This document shows, piece after piece, positions 39,454-47,804 of a stretch of DNA of 64,000 bases. This DNA comes from CAIXLI01 sp964587125 (GTDB lineage: Bacteria > Pseudomonadota > Alphaproteobacteria > UBA9219). The translations under genes were made by a program, and so were the position numbers. How positions within the stretch are numbered: position 1 is the stretch's first letter; every line of letters begins with the position of its first letter. Location: NCBI GenBank assembly GCA_964587125.1, contig CAZPKC010000001.1:186001-250000 (forward strand), written 5' to 3'. Below the pieces are notes generated by a model. That model had not been told where the DNA came from. It worked only from the letters and a program-made list of their open reading frames with translations, and made no database searches.

Positions 39454-40803
39454 GTGAACAACAAAACGCCCCTTTTCCCGCACCGGCTTCCCTGGACGCT
39501 TCGCCTGAAACGCATGCTGCCGCGCAGCCTTTTCGGCCGCACGCTTTTGATTTTCGTCGTGCCGACTTTCATTATGCTGGCCGTCGCCACATACGTTTTC
39601 TTCGACCGCCATTGGTACACCGTCACGCAACGCATGACGCATGCTTTGGCCGGAGACACCGCGATCGTCGTCGAGCTGTTGCAGAGAAGCAATAGCCCCC
39701 AAACGACGGAAGGCATCAAGCGTCTGGCTGCCGAAAAAATGGATTTGGTCGTCACTTTCGCGCCCGGGGAAACGTTGCCTAACCCTATCCCCGTTCGCGG
39801 CCCGATTGCCGTCATGCTGAAACACGCCCTTAACGAAAGTTTGTCGAATCCTTATATCCTCGACATGACCTATGCGCCCGAAACGATTAGCGTTCGCGTG
39901 GGCGTTCCCGAAGGCGTTTACACGATTTTATCTCCGGAACGGCGCGTTTATACGCCGACGACGCAGGTATTCATTTTGTGGATGACGGGAAGCTCGATTC
40001 TTTTGACGACCGTCGCGCTTCTTTTCATGCGCAACCAGATCAGGCCCGTCCGGCGCCTTGCCGCAGCGGCGGAAGCCATCGGCAAAGGCCGCGAAGTGCC
40101 GTGGTTTAAGGTCGAGGGGTCGGCAGAAGTCCGGCAGGCGGGCGCCGCGTTGATGGTCATGCGCGACCGCTTGAAGCGCCAAATCGCGCAGCGCACCGCC
40201 ATGCTGGCGGGTGTGAGCCACGATTTGCGGACGCCTTTGACCCGCATGAGGCTTCAGATCGAATTGATGGGGATTACGCCGGAAACGGACGAGCTTTCCT
40301 CGGACGTCGCCGAGATGGAGGAAATGCTGAACGCCTATCTGGCCTTTGCGCGCGGCGAGGAAGCCGAAGCCACCCTGCCCGTCAATATCGGCGACCTTTT
40401 GAACGAAATCGCGACGGCCGCGCGGCGGCAGAATCCGAATATCGCCCTAAACGCGCCGCAAGACATCGAGATTATCATGCGGCGCAACGCCATGAAGCGC
40501 TGCCTGACGAATCTGGTCAGCAACGCTTTGCGCTACGGAAGCCGCGCCGAGATCAACGCCTCGGTCAACGAGCAAACGGTGTCGGTCACGATCGACGACA
40601 ACGGGCCAGGAATCGATCCCGCGCTGCGCGAAGAAATGTTCCGGCCCTTCACGCGCGTCGAAGAATCCCGCAATCCGGCGACGGGCGGCGTGGGGCTTGG
40701 ATTGACGATCGCGCGCGACATCGCGCGTTCGCACGGCGGCGACGTAATTTTGGAAGACAGCCCCTTGGGCGGGTTGAGGGCGCGGGTTTGGATACCGGTG
40801 TAA
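39454..40803 (+). CDS. Two-component sensor histidine kinase, EnvZ-like
   Basis: From GTG 39454 the product has 449 residues; no Shine-Dalgarno fixes the start, and Met further in at LKRMLPRSLF is another option. Two membrane helices (SLFGRTLLIFVVPTFIMLAV and FILWMTGSSILLTTVALLFM) bracket a periplasmic sensor domain of about 130 residues. A HAMP segment follows, the dimerisation/phosphorylation helix has SHDLRTPLTRM (His near residue 255), and the ATPase has NLVSNALRYG (N box), DNGPGI (G1) and GLGLTIA (G2). A response regulator is not adjacent in the window, unlike the usual ompR-envZ pair. Confidence 0.88.
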   Translation: MNNKTPLFPHRLPWTLRLKRMLPRSLFGRTLLIFVVPTFIMLAVATYVFFDRHWYTVTQRMTHALAGDTAIVVELLQRSNSPQTTEGIKRLAAEKMDLVVTFAPGETLPNPIPVRGPIAVMLKHALNESLSNPYILDMTYAPETISVRVGVPEGVYTILSPERRVYTPTTQVFILWMTGSSILLTTVALLFMRNQIRPVRRLAAAAEAIGKGREVPWFKVEGSAEVRQAGAALMVMRDRLKRQIAQRTAMLAGVSHDLRTPLTRMRLQIELMGITPETDELSSDVAEMEEMLNAYLAFARGEEAEATLPVNIGDLLNEIATAARRQNPNIALNAPQDIEIIMRRNAMKRCLTNLVSNALRYGSRAEINASVNEQTVSVTIDDNGPGIDPALREEMFRPFTRVEESRNPATGGVGLGLTIARDIARSHGGDVILEDSPLGGLRARVWIPV

Positions 40804-40924
40804 GGGGTTAGCGGCTATCGCCTATGGATAAAACGATGTAAGTCTTTATTTACCAAATTATAATAGAATGATCGGAATGCATTATTTATCCGGATGCTTT
40901 TTGAAGAGTTTTGGAATTATTTTC

Positions 40925-41488
40925 ATGTCGAAAGATAAAAAAGCAGATGTCGCTAATTCATTGGATGACCTGACGCTTGTCGGCGAAAGAAAGCTTTTGG
41001 GATATCTGCCCCTAAGTACAATTTTCGAAAACTGCCGCGCCGATCCGCATGACCTTTTGAAAGCAGCGGAAGCAAAAGGGTTAAAAGCCCTTATCTTGGG
41101 CAAGGAAGAAACTTACATTCCTTCCGGCGCTTTGTTCGTCTATGATCCGCTGAAGCTTCAGGATTATTTGCTTGTGCAACAAAACAGGGACATCTTGGAA
41201 CGAAATGGCTGGCCTACCGATGCCGCCGATTTTGTAAAATCCGTTGCCGCATTTTTTGTCGATCCTGCGAGATCGTCTTTCGATTTGGCCAACAGAAAAA
41301 CTCTCTGCGATTTAATTGCCCTGACTTTCAACGATCCGCGCCCGGAGTATCAAAACTTTAAACAATATCCCGAAGGCCCTTCGGTTCCGCACGTTTATAA
41401 AGACACGGCCTTGTCTTCGGAAATATCAGCCCATGCGCCGACATTTCGGGGAACGATCCGAAAAATAATCAGACACCATAAGATTTAA
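40925..41488 (+). CDS. Hypothetical protein
   Basis: The product has 187 residues from ATG 40925. The upstream in-frame ATG 40868 would add a hydrophobic N-terminal stretch (HYLSGCFLKSFGIIFM) that could be a signal anchor. The protein is soluble, with GLKALILGKEETYIPSGALF and FVYDPLKLQDYLLVQQN. No motif known. Follows the kinase by 121 bp on the same strand but with lower GC; a functional link is not shown. Confidence 0.5.
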   Translation: MSKDKKADVANSLDDLTLVGERKLLGYLPLSTIFENCRADPHDLLKAAEAKGLKALILGKEETYIPSGALFVYDPLKLQDYLLVQQNRDILERNGWPTDAADFVKSVAAFFVDPARSSFDLANRKTLCDLIALTFNDPRPEYQNFKQYPEGPSVPHVYKDTALSSEISAHAPTFRGTIRKIIRHHKI

Positions 41489-41492
41489 GGTC

Positions 41493-44400
41493 TTACCCGA
41501 CCTTTTTCGTTCCGGATTGCTCTTGCAAACGGCGGGTGACCGCGTCGGTAAGGCCGTCGCCCGTCATTTCAAGCTGATTCAGAATCTGGCGCAACGATCC
41601 CATTAGGTCTTCGCCCTGAAGCTTGAGCGCCGCCCTCATGCGATCGGTGCGGGCCTGCATTTCGTCGATGCTTCTGTTCATGCTCAAGACCTGGCTATGC
41701 GCTTCGCCAACACCTTTCGTCAAAGAGCCCGTCTGGTCGTTGTAGATTTGGCCGATGCCGCGCATGATTCCCGCCGCCGTTTGAGCGCCCGTCGTCAGCT
41801 TGCTCATTTGCGTTTGAACCGCCGTGACGACTTCGTCCAAGCGTTCGATCGCATGCTGGCTGACGTCGCCCGACATCGCGCGCGCGGCTTCGAGCTTTTC
41901 GGCGATCGTGCCGAGATGCCCCAACATGCGTTGCAGATGCTCGATCGCGGTGCCTTCCTGATACTTGATGTCGGCTCCGGCCTGCGCCATGTGGTCGATC
42001 ATCTGGTCGAACTTGTCGCTGAATCCGCCAAGGATGTTTGATACCTCTTCCGTCGCTTTGCGCATTCTCTCGGTTTCGACGTTGACCTGTGAGGTCGCCG
42101 CGGCTCCCGTTTCTTCGAAACGCTGGCCGACGCGTTCGACATCGGCCACGGCTCCGACCGCCGTCGAGCGCAGATTGGCTCCCGTGCGTTCCAACTGCGC
42201 CGTGATTTGCAGCAGGCCGCGATTGATTTCGTCGATCTGGCCTTGCAGCCCTCCGCGGATGCGGTCCAATTGGTCGTGCAGCGTGTCGCCGACGCTCGAT
42301 ATGCGGCTTTCCGCGTTCGCGGTCGCCGCCGTGATCGCTTCGATCTGCTTGGCGATGCCTTCGCCCGCTTGCGACAGACGCCCGCCTGTCGTGGCCGCGC
42401 GCTGGTCGAGCATGTCGAATTCGCGCACGAGACGCTCGGCCGTGGATGTCGCTTCGGTGCGCAGCGCAAGCAAACGCTGGCTGGCGTCAGCCAGAGCTTC
42501 GACTCCGTGGCTGGCTTTTTCGACCAAATCCTTCTGTTCGCCGGAAAGCATCGACGTGCTTTGCTGCATCGACGCCACCTGTTCGGCCATAAGCTGATTG
42601 AATCCGTTCAAGACCTTTCCGGCGTCTTCGGCGGCGCTGCTGACGCGCTTCATTTCTTCGGCCATGTGGTCGCGGGCGCTGGATGTAACCGAGATAAAGC
42701 GGTCGGCCATTCCGACCAAAACCTGATCGGTTTCCGCCGTTTGTTCCTTAAGAGTTTTGGTCGTGGCCTCGATCGAGGAAACGCTGCGGTTCAAGGTGGC
42801 GGGAATCTGATTTGCCTCTTCGCGCACGAAGCTCGCGGCTTCGCCCAACGCGGATTCCGACGACGCCAGATTGGCGCGCAACGCGTTGCTTTCCGACGAA
42901 AGCGTTTGGGTCGCTCCCGCGACCTGATCCATCGTCTTTTTCAGAAATTCTGTCAGATGCTCCATCTGGCCTTGCAAGAGCGTTTTGACTTCTTCGACGC
43001 GCTTGAAGGCGTTCACCGAAACATCGCGCCCGTTCTGGTCGGTTTCGGTCAGAGAATCGCGCAACGTCGCCAAACGCTTGGCCGCGTACTCTGCCGCGTT
43101 GGCCAACAGTTGCGTCTTGGCTTCGGCCTTGTCTCCCGCGTCGGAGACGGCTTTCATCTGCCCGGAAACCTTGTCGCTCGCGGACGTCAGGCGCGCTTCG
43201 GACTGATCGATCGCCTGATTCACGGCTTGCGTCTGCGCGTGGAGAAGATCGGCTCCCACCTGCGTGACCGTCGACAGGCGTTGCGCCGTTTGATCCAGCA
43301 TATGCGACGTTTCGCCGGTTTGGACCTTGAGCTGGCGTCCCGCCGCGTCGAGCTTGTCGATGACGCTCGTGAGAAGATCGACGATGCGTCCCGTTTCGGA
43401 TTGCATCTGTTCGCGCAGATGCTTCGCCTGTTCCTGCATGCCGGACGTGACCGACATCACGCCGCGAACCTGCTGTTCGGCTTGTTCGCTTTGCGCCTTG
43501 ATCGCCGTCGCCTGTTCGGCGAAGCCGGTGACGGAGGCTTGAACGTTGCCGAGCGTCGTTGAGGCCTGAGCGCCTATCAGGTCGATGCTGGCGGCAATGC
43601 TTTGGGCTTCCTCGTTGAGGCGCGCGGCCGCGCGTTCCGCCACAGCGACCGTTTCTTCCTGCGCTTCCGAGAACCGTCCCAAGAGGCCGCCGAGCGTGTC
43701 GCGCTGCGCGTCGAGCGTCGACATCAGCGCCTTCTGCCGTTCGTCGATATCCTTCATCGAGGCCGTCAGAGTCGCGCTTTGCTGCGTCACGTTGTTGGCG
43801 AGGCTCATCAGCGACATTCCCGTCGTCGAGCTGACGTCCCGAAGGTCTCCGGCGCCTTCTTTGATCTTATCCAGCAAAACGCCAAGCGCCGTATGAGCGG
43901 TGGCGCTTTCGTCGCGCACCGAGTCGCGCAAGACCCCGATCTGCTCGCGCATCTCCGAAGCCGAAGCCAGCGCTTGTTGCGTTTCCTGAACGGCGTGGCG
44001 CGCTTGTTTTTCGATCGCTTCGGTCTCATAGGCGAATCCGGCCGCGGCTTTCTGCACGCTGTTCAGCGCGTCTTGGGCGCGGGCATCGATTCCATCGGCG
44101 TTTTGCGCGACTTGTTGCGCGCCTTCGGTCAAACGCAAGACCGCGCGTTCCGCCGCGGACGCCGTTTGATCCTGCGCCGTCGTCAAGCGGTTGAGAAGGA
44201 TGTTGATCGTTTCGCGTTGCGCGTCGAGCGCCGCCGTCAGAGTGCGTTGCTGTTCCCTTATCTGCTCGCCGACGAGAGCCAGCGTGGCCGCCTGCTGCGT
44301 GACGTTCAGGCCGAGGGACGCAAGCGTTTTCTCCACGTGGTCCGCCGTTTGGGTCATATCGGCAAAACGCGCCGAAACCTGATCCGTTCCTTGCGTCGCC

Positions 44401-47400
44401 GCCGCCACGACTTGCCGCAATTCGCCGCCGGTCGCATCCATTTGCGACACGGAATCCGTCAACTGCATCACAAGGCGACCGTTTTGCTGCTCCATGCCGA
44501 GGCGGATGGCCGCCGCTTTTTCGACCAGCGTTTCGGTCGCTTGCGTCAGTTGCGCCAAGACGCCGGCGATCTGCTGGCCGCCTTCGCAAAGCTTGCCGGC
44601 CCGTTCGTCAAGCGCATCGCTTGTCTTCATGACGGTCTCGCCAGCCGTTTGCGCGGAAGCGATCATCGCCGCCGTGCTGGTTTTGAACGCCGTCGCCGTT
44701 TCGTCCAGTTTGGACAACGCTTCCGCGCTTTGAACGGCTGCCGTTTCCTGCGCATCCGCCATCTTTTCCTTGAGCGCGGACAGGTTCTGGGCAGCGTGGT
44801 TGCTGTTTGCGGCGATTTCGTTCGCGTGTTTTTCGAGTTTCAACGCGTCGTTGCCGATCTGATCGGCTTGCCTCGCCAAGGCGGCATGAAGGGTTTCGAC
44901 CTTGCCGTGCGCCAGATTGACGGTCTGATCCAGTTTTTCCGAAACTTCGCCGTAATGAGTCGCCGTGCGGTCGAGAAGCGCATGGGCGGCGTCCGCCTTC
45001 TCGCGGATGACTTCGCCGAGCGCGTTGAACTTCTTTTCGGCGAGTTCCAACTCCTTGCCGACTGCTTCGGATTGTTGCCGCAGAACCGTCTCGATTTTGA
45101 CGGATTCGGATTGCAGATAAGAAGAAACGTCCTTGATCTGCGCGCCCGAAGTCTTGGCTTTTTCCATCATCTGAGCGGATTGTTCGCCGACCATCAGCGC
45201 CGCCTGCTGCAGAAGTTCGACGGCCTGAGCCGCGTGGCTGTCGAGGCCGGTCACTTCGCGCTTGAGATTTTCAGACGTTTCGGAGAATTGCTCCAAGGTA
45301 TGGCGCGCCGCTTCTTCCTGAGCGGCGTGGATGGCCGTAAAGCGCTCGCTCAAAGCCTCGAAAGCTTCGGCGGATTCGGCCGTCGTTTTGCCCATTTCCT
45401 GACTCATGCCGCCGATGCGGGAGTGGAAATCCTGCAAACGGCTTACTTGCGAAGCGAGGCCTTCGCCGAAGGAATTCAGCGTGCGCAATCCCTGATCCGC
45501 GCTGGAATCGAGCTGCACCATCGCCTTTTGCACCGGCACAACCGCTTGCTCCGCGAAGCTTTGCAGCTTTTGATCCGTCGAGATCAACTGGCTTTGCGCT
45601 TCCGCCAGCAAATTCATGAGGTTTGCCGTCTGTTCGCGCAAGGATTTGCCCGTCGTTTCGGTTTGCTGTTGCAGCTTCTGCGCGGATTCCAAAAGAACCG
45701 CTTCGCTGGCGCGGGCTTTGCCCAGAAGTTCGCTTTCCTGATGCTCCAATTTTTCGGTGGCAGAACCGATGGCGCGCGCGCTGAGCTGCGCCGTTTCGTT
45801 CAAGCGCCCGATCATCTTTTCGTTCTGCGTCACGGCATCGCCGATGTCCTTGACGAGGGTCTGGCCCACCGCTTGCGTCACGTCGCGCGCGGCAAGCACG
45901 CGTTCCAGAACGTGTTGAAGGTTTTCCAGCGCTTTGTTGGCGCGTTCCTGCACCTCTTCGCCCGCCGATGCCGACGCGGCGCTTAGTTTTTCGAACTGCT
46001 CCAGATTGGAGGCGACTTCTTCGGTCATCTTTTTCATCCGGGCGCCGCTGTCGGTGGACAGAGCGTGCATGCGGGTGGCGACGTCTTCGTATTTTCCGGT
46101 CGTTTCGTTCAAGTGCGCGGTCACGGATTCCGCATTGCGGCGCGTTTCGTCGTTGACGACGGTGAAGCGCAAGAGCGAATTGCCCAGACGGTCGTCCAAA
46201 TCCTTGATGGACTTTTCCCATGAGCCGAAGAATCCGGATGTGGTTTCCCCGACGCGGTCGGCCAAGGAATTCAAATCGCTTTGGCGGCGATCGAGCCCCG
46301 AATCGACGTCGCCGAGGCGCGCCGTAAAGCGATCCATAAAGTTTTGCATCGCATCGACTTGCTGCGACAATCTTTCGCCGAGGACGGCCGCTTGGTCGCG
46401 CGCCAATTGCTCGCAGGAGAAAAGGCGGTCGGCGACGCCGCGCAGAACGGATTCCGCCTCGCTGACGCGCGACGGCAACGTCGTCGAGAAATCGTCCAGC
46501 GTGCGGGTTTGCGCGTCGAGGGCTTGCGCCATGCGTTCGGCTTCTTCGCGCGCGCTTGACGCGCGTTCGAGAAACTGCGCGACGCTGAGATCGATTTTGC
46601 TGGAGAGGCCGCCCAGCGTTTCCGCCGCGGTCGATGCCGCGTTGGTCAAGGAGGATTCCTGCAGGCGCGACGTGTCGGACAGTTTCTGGCTGTCGCGCTG
46701 GGCGCGGTCGAGCGCTTCCGCTATTTGCCCGCAGGACGATTCGACGTCCCCAAGCATTTTGGTGACTTGTTCGCCGACGTCTTCGACGCGGCGCGCGAAG
46801 CCTTCGCCGTTTTGCTGCAATTTGCCGTCGAGAACGCGCAGCATCGTGAATTTGTCGTCCATCATCTGCTCGATCTGGAACATGCTGCGGCGCACGACGT
46901 CTTGAATTTCCTTGACCTGCTGCGTGCTGACGTTTTCGAAGCGTTCGAGATCGGCGCGATGCTGCTGCACGCGATCCATCACCGCTTCCAAATCTTCCTG
47001 GCTTATGGACTGGGCGCTGCGCAGTAAATCGATCTGCTCGCGGATCGCTTCGTTGAACCGGCGGATTCTGGCGTCCGCAGCGCCGGATTCGCCCGTGATA
47101 AGCGTCAACTGGCGGCGCAAGGGATCGGCGATCGACCGGATATCGGCCGCGCGTTGCAGATAGGCGGTAATCATCCACACCATCGCGACGGGAGAAACGG
47201 CGGCGGAAATGCCGACGGCCCAGTCGGCTAAATCGACTCCGCCCAGACTGCGCATGACGCTTGCTTTTGAAACAACGGCAAGCACCAGAGAAAACCACCC
47301 GATGGAAAGGCCTAATCCGACCCAAAAGGGCGCGGAGGATCCGCCCGGCGACGTTTTAGACGCGACCGGTTTTTTGGCGGCTGCCGGTTTGGCGGCGACG

Positions 47401-47453
47401 GGAACGGGAGCATGCGTTGGAGAAGAAGTTAGTGGAGTCTTTTGCGGAGCCAT
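41493..47453 (-). CDS. Giant membrane-anchored coiled-coil protein (1986 aa)
   Basis: The N-terminus is Pro/Ala/Lys-rich (1-40), then two membrane helices (43-62 and 79-98) separated by a 16-residue loop, and then nearly 1880 residues of Gln/Ala/Glu/Thr-rich coiled coil without a catalytic domain. A 171-residue unit beginning NVTQQAATL occurs twice in tandem (DNA near 44.3 and 43.8 kb), sharing LDAQRETI/LDAQRDTL and AERAVLRLTE/AERAAARLNE. It resembles giant 'kinesin-like' hypothetical proteins and chemoreceptor signalling coils in plan, but no chemoreceptor hairpin motif is seen. TipN of Caulobacter has a similar layout (two helices and coil); a polar scaffold role is inference. Confidence 0.7.
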   Translation of the reverse strand: MAPQKTPLTSSPTHAPVPVAAKPAAAKKPVASKTSPGGSSAPFWVGLGLSIGWFSLVLAVVSKASVMRSLGGVDLADWAVGISAAVSPVAMVWMITAYLQRAADIRSIADPLRRQLTLITGESGAADARIRRFNEAIREQIDLLRSAQSISQEDLEAVMDRVQQHRADLERFENVSTQQVKEIQDVVRRSMFQIEQMMDDKFTMLRVLDGKLQQNGEGFARRVEDVGEQVTKMLGDVESSCGQIAEALDRAQRDSQKLSDTSRLQESSLTNAASTAAETLGGLSSKIDLSVAQFLERASSAREEAERMAQALDAQTRTLDDFSTTLPSRVSEAESVLRGVADRLFSCEQLARDQAAVLGERLSQQVDAMQNFMDRFTARLGDVDSGLDRRQSDLNSLADRVGETTSGFFGSWEKSIKDLDDRLGNSLLRFTVVNDETRRNAESVTAHLNETTGKYEDVATRMHALSTDSGARMKKMTEEVASNLEQFEKLSAASASAGEEVQERANKALENLQHVLERVLAARDVTQAVGQTLVKDIGDAVTQNEKMIGRLNETAQLSARAIGSATEKLEHQESELLGKARASEAVLLESAQKLQQQTETTGKSLREQTANLMNLLAEAQSQLISTDQKLQSFAEQAVVPVQKAMVQLDSSADQGLRTLNSFGEGLASQVSRLQDFHSRIGGMSQEMGKTTAESAEAFEALSERFTAIHAAQEEAARHTLEQFSETSENLKREVTGLDSHAAQAVELLQQAALMVGEQSAQMMEKAKTSGAQIKDVSSYLQSESVKIETVLRQQSEAVGKELELAEKKFNALGEVIREKADAAHALLDRTATHYGEVSEKLDQTVNLAHGKVETLHAALARQADQIGNDALKLEKHANEIAANSNHAAQNLSALKEKMADAQETAAVQSAEALSKLDETATAFKTSTAAMIASAQTAGETVMKTSDALDERAGKLCEGGQQIAGVLAQLTQATETLVEKAAAIRLGMEQQNGRLVMQLTDSVSQMDATGGELRQVVAAATQGTDQVSARFADMTQTADHVEKTLASLGLNVTQQAATLALVGEQIREQQRTLTAALDAQRETINILLNRLTTAQDQTASAAERAVLRLTEGAQQVAQNADGIDARAQDALNSVQKAAAGFAYETEAIEKQARHAVQETQQALASASEMREQIGVLRDSVRDESATAHTALGVLLDKIKEGAGDLRDVSSTTGMSLMSLANNVTQQSATLTASMKDIDERQKALMSTLDAQRDTLGGLLGRFSEAQEETVAVAERAAARLNEEAQSIAASIDLIGAQASTTLGNVQASVTGFAEQATAIKAQSEQAEQQVRGVMSVTSGMQEQAKHLREQMQSETGRIVDLLTSVIDKLDAAGRQLKVQTGETSHMLDQTAQRLSTVTQVGADLLHAQTQAVNQAIDQSEARLTSASDKVSGQMKAVSDAGDKAEAKTQLLANAAEYAAKRLATLRDSLTETDQNGRDVSVNAFKRVEEVKTLLQGQMEHLTEFLKKTMDQVAGATQTLSSESNALRANLASSESALGEAASFVREEANQIPATLNRSVSSIEATTKTLKEQTAETDQVLVGMADRFISVTSSARDHMAEEMKRVSSAAEDAGKVLNGFNQLMAEQVASMQQSTSMLSGEQKDLVEKASHGVEALADASQRLLALRTEATSTAERLVREFDMLDQRAATTGGRLSQAGEGIAKQIEAITAATANAESRISSVGDTLHDQLDRIRGGLQGQIDEINRGLLQITAQLERTGANLRSTAVGAVADVERVGQRFEETGAAATSQVNVETERMRKATEEVSNILGGFSDKFDQMIDHMAQAGADIKYQEGTAIEHLQRMLGHLGTIAEKLEAARAMSGDVSQHAIERLDEVVTAVQTQMSKLTTGAQTAAGIMRGIGQIYNDQTGSLTKGVGEAHSQVLSMNRSIDEMQARTDRMRAALKLQGEDLMGSLRQILNQLEMTGDGLTDAVTRRLQEQSGTKKVG

Positions 47454-47804
47454 TTGATCCTCTAATTTCCGTTATCTTCGACCGGACGCGACGGGCTTTT
47501 TCTCATCGTTTTGATACGAGAACAAACCGTGTCCCATCCGGCTGCAACTTGAACTTTGCACCATAACAGTTTTTTGGGGGGAAAGGAAAGTATTAACAGA
47601 AGGTAAAAATAAAAATTCTGTGAGCAACTTCAAAGGCGCAAAGTTAAGCCGGAACGATTCGGAACCGGAACAAAAGGCACATTAAAGACGTGATTGAAAA
47701 GACGCGAAAACTGATCTTTTCGGCTTTCTTTTTCCGAAACAAGAAAAATTTTTGGGGTAAGTTCTTGCCTGTTACCGGAAATTACAACGAAAAATCAGTG
47801 AACT
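47454..47804. other. 351-bp intergenic region upstream of the giant gene and downstream of infB
   Basis: Both flanking genes are on the minus strand, so this holds the giant gene's promoter and the infB terminator. It is AT-rich in parts (47570-47640). No clear terminator hairpin with U-tract was seen near the infB end; a weak hairpin (TCTCATC, GTTTT, GATACGAGA) occurs near 47500. Otherwise nothing is supported. Confidence 0.4.

Noticed and set aside
43602..45986. 794-codon open frame on the plus strand within the giant gene
   Set aside because: Arg/Phe-rich composition typical of antisense frames in GC-rich DNA; no Shine-Dalgarno and no motif. The coiled-coil frame is clearly real.
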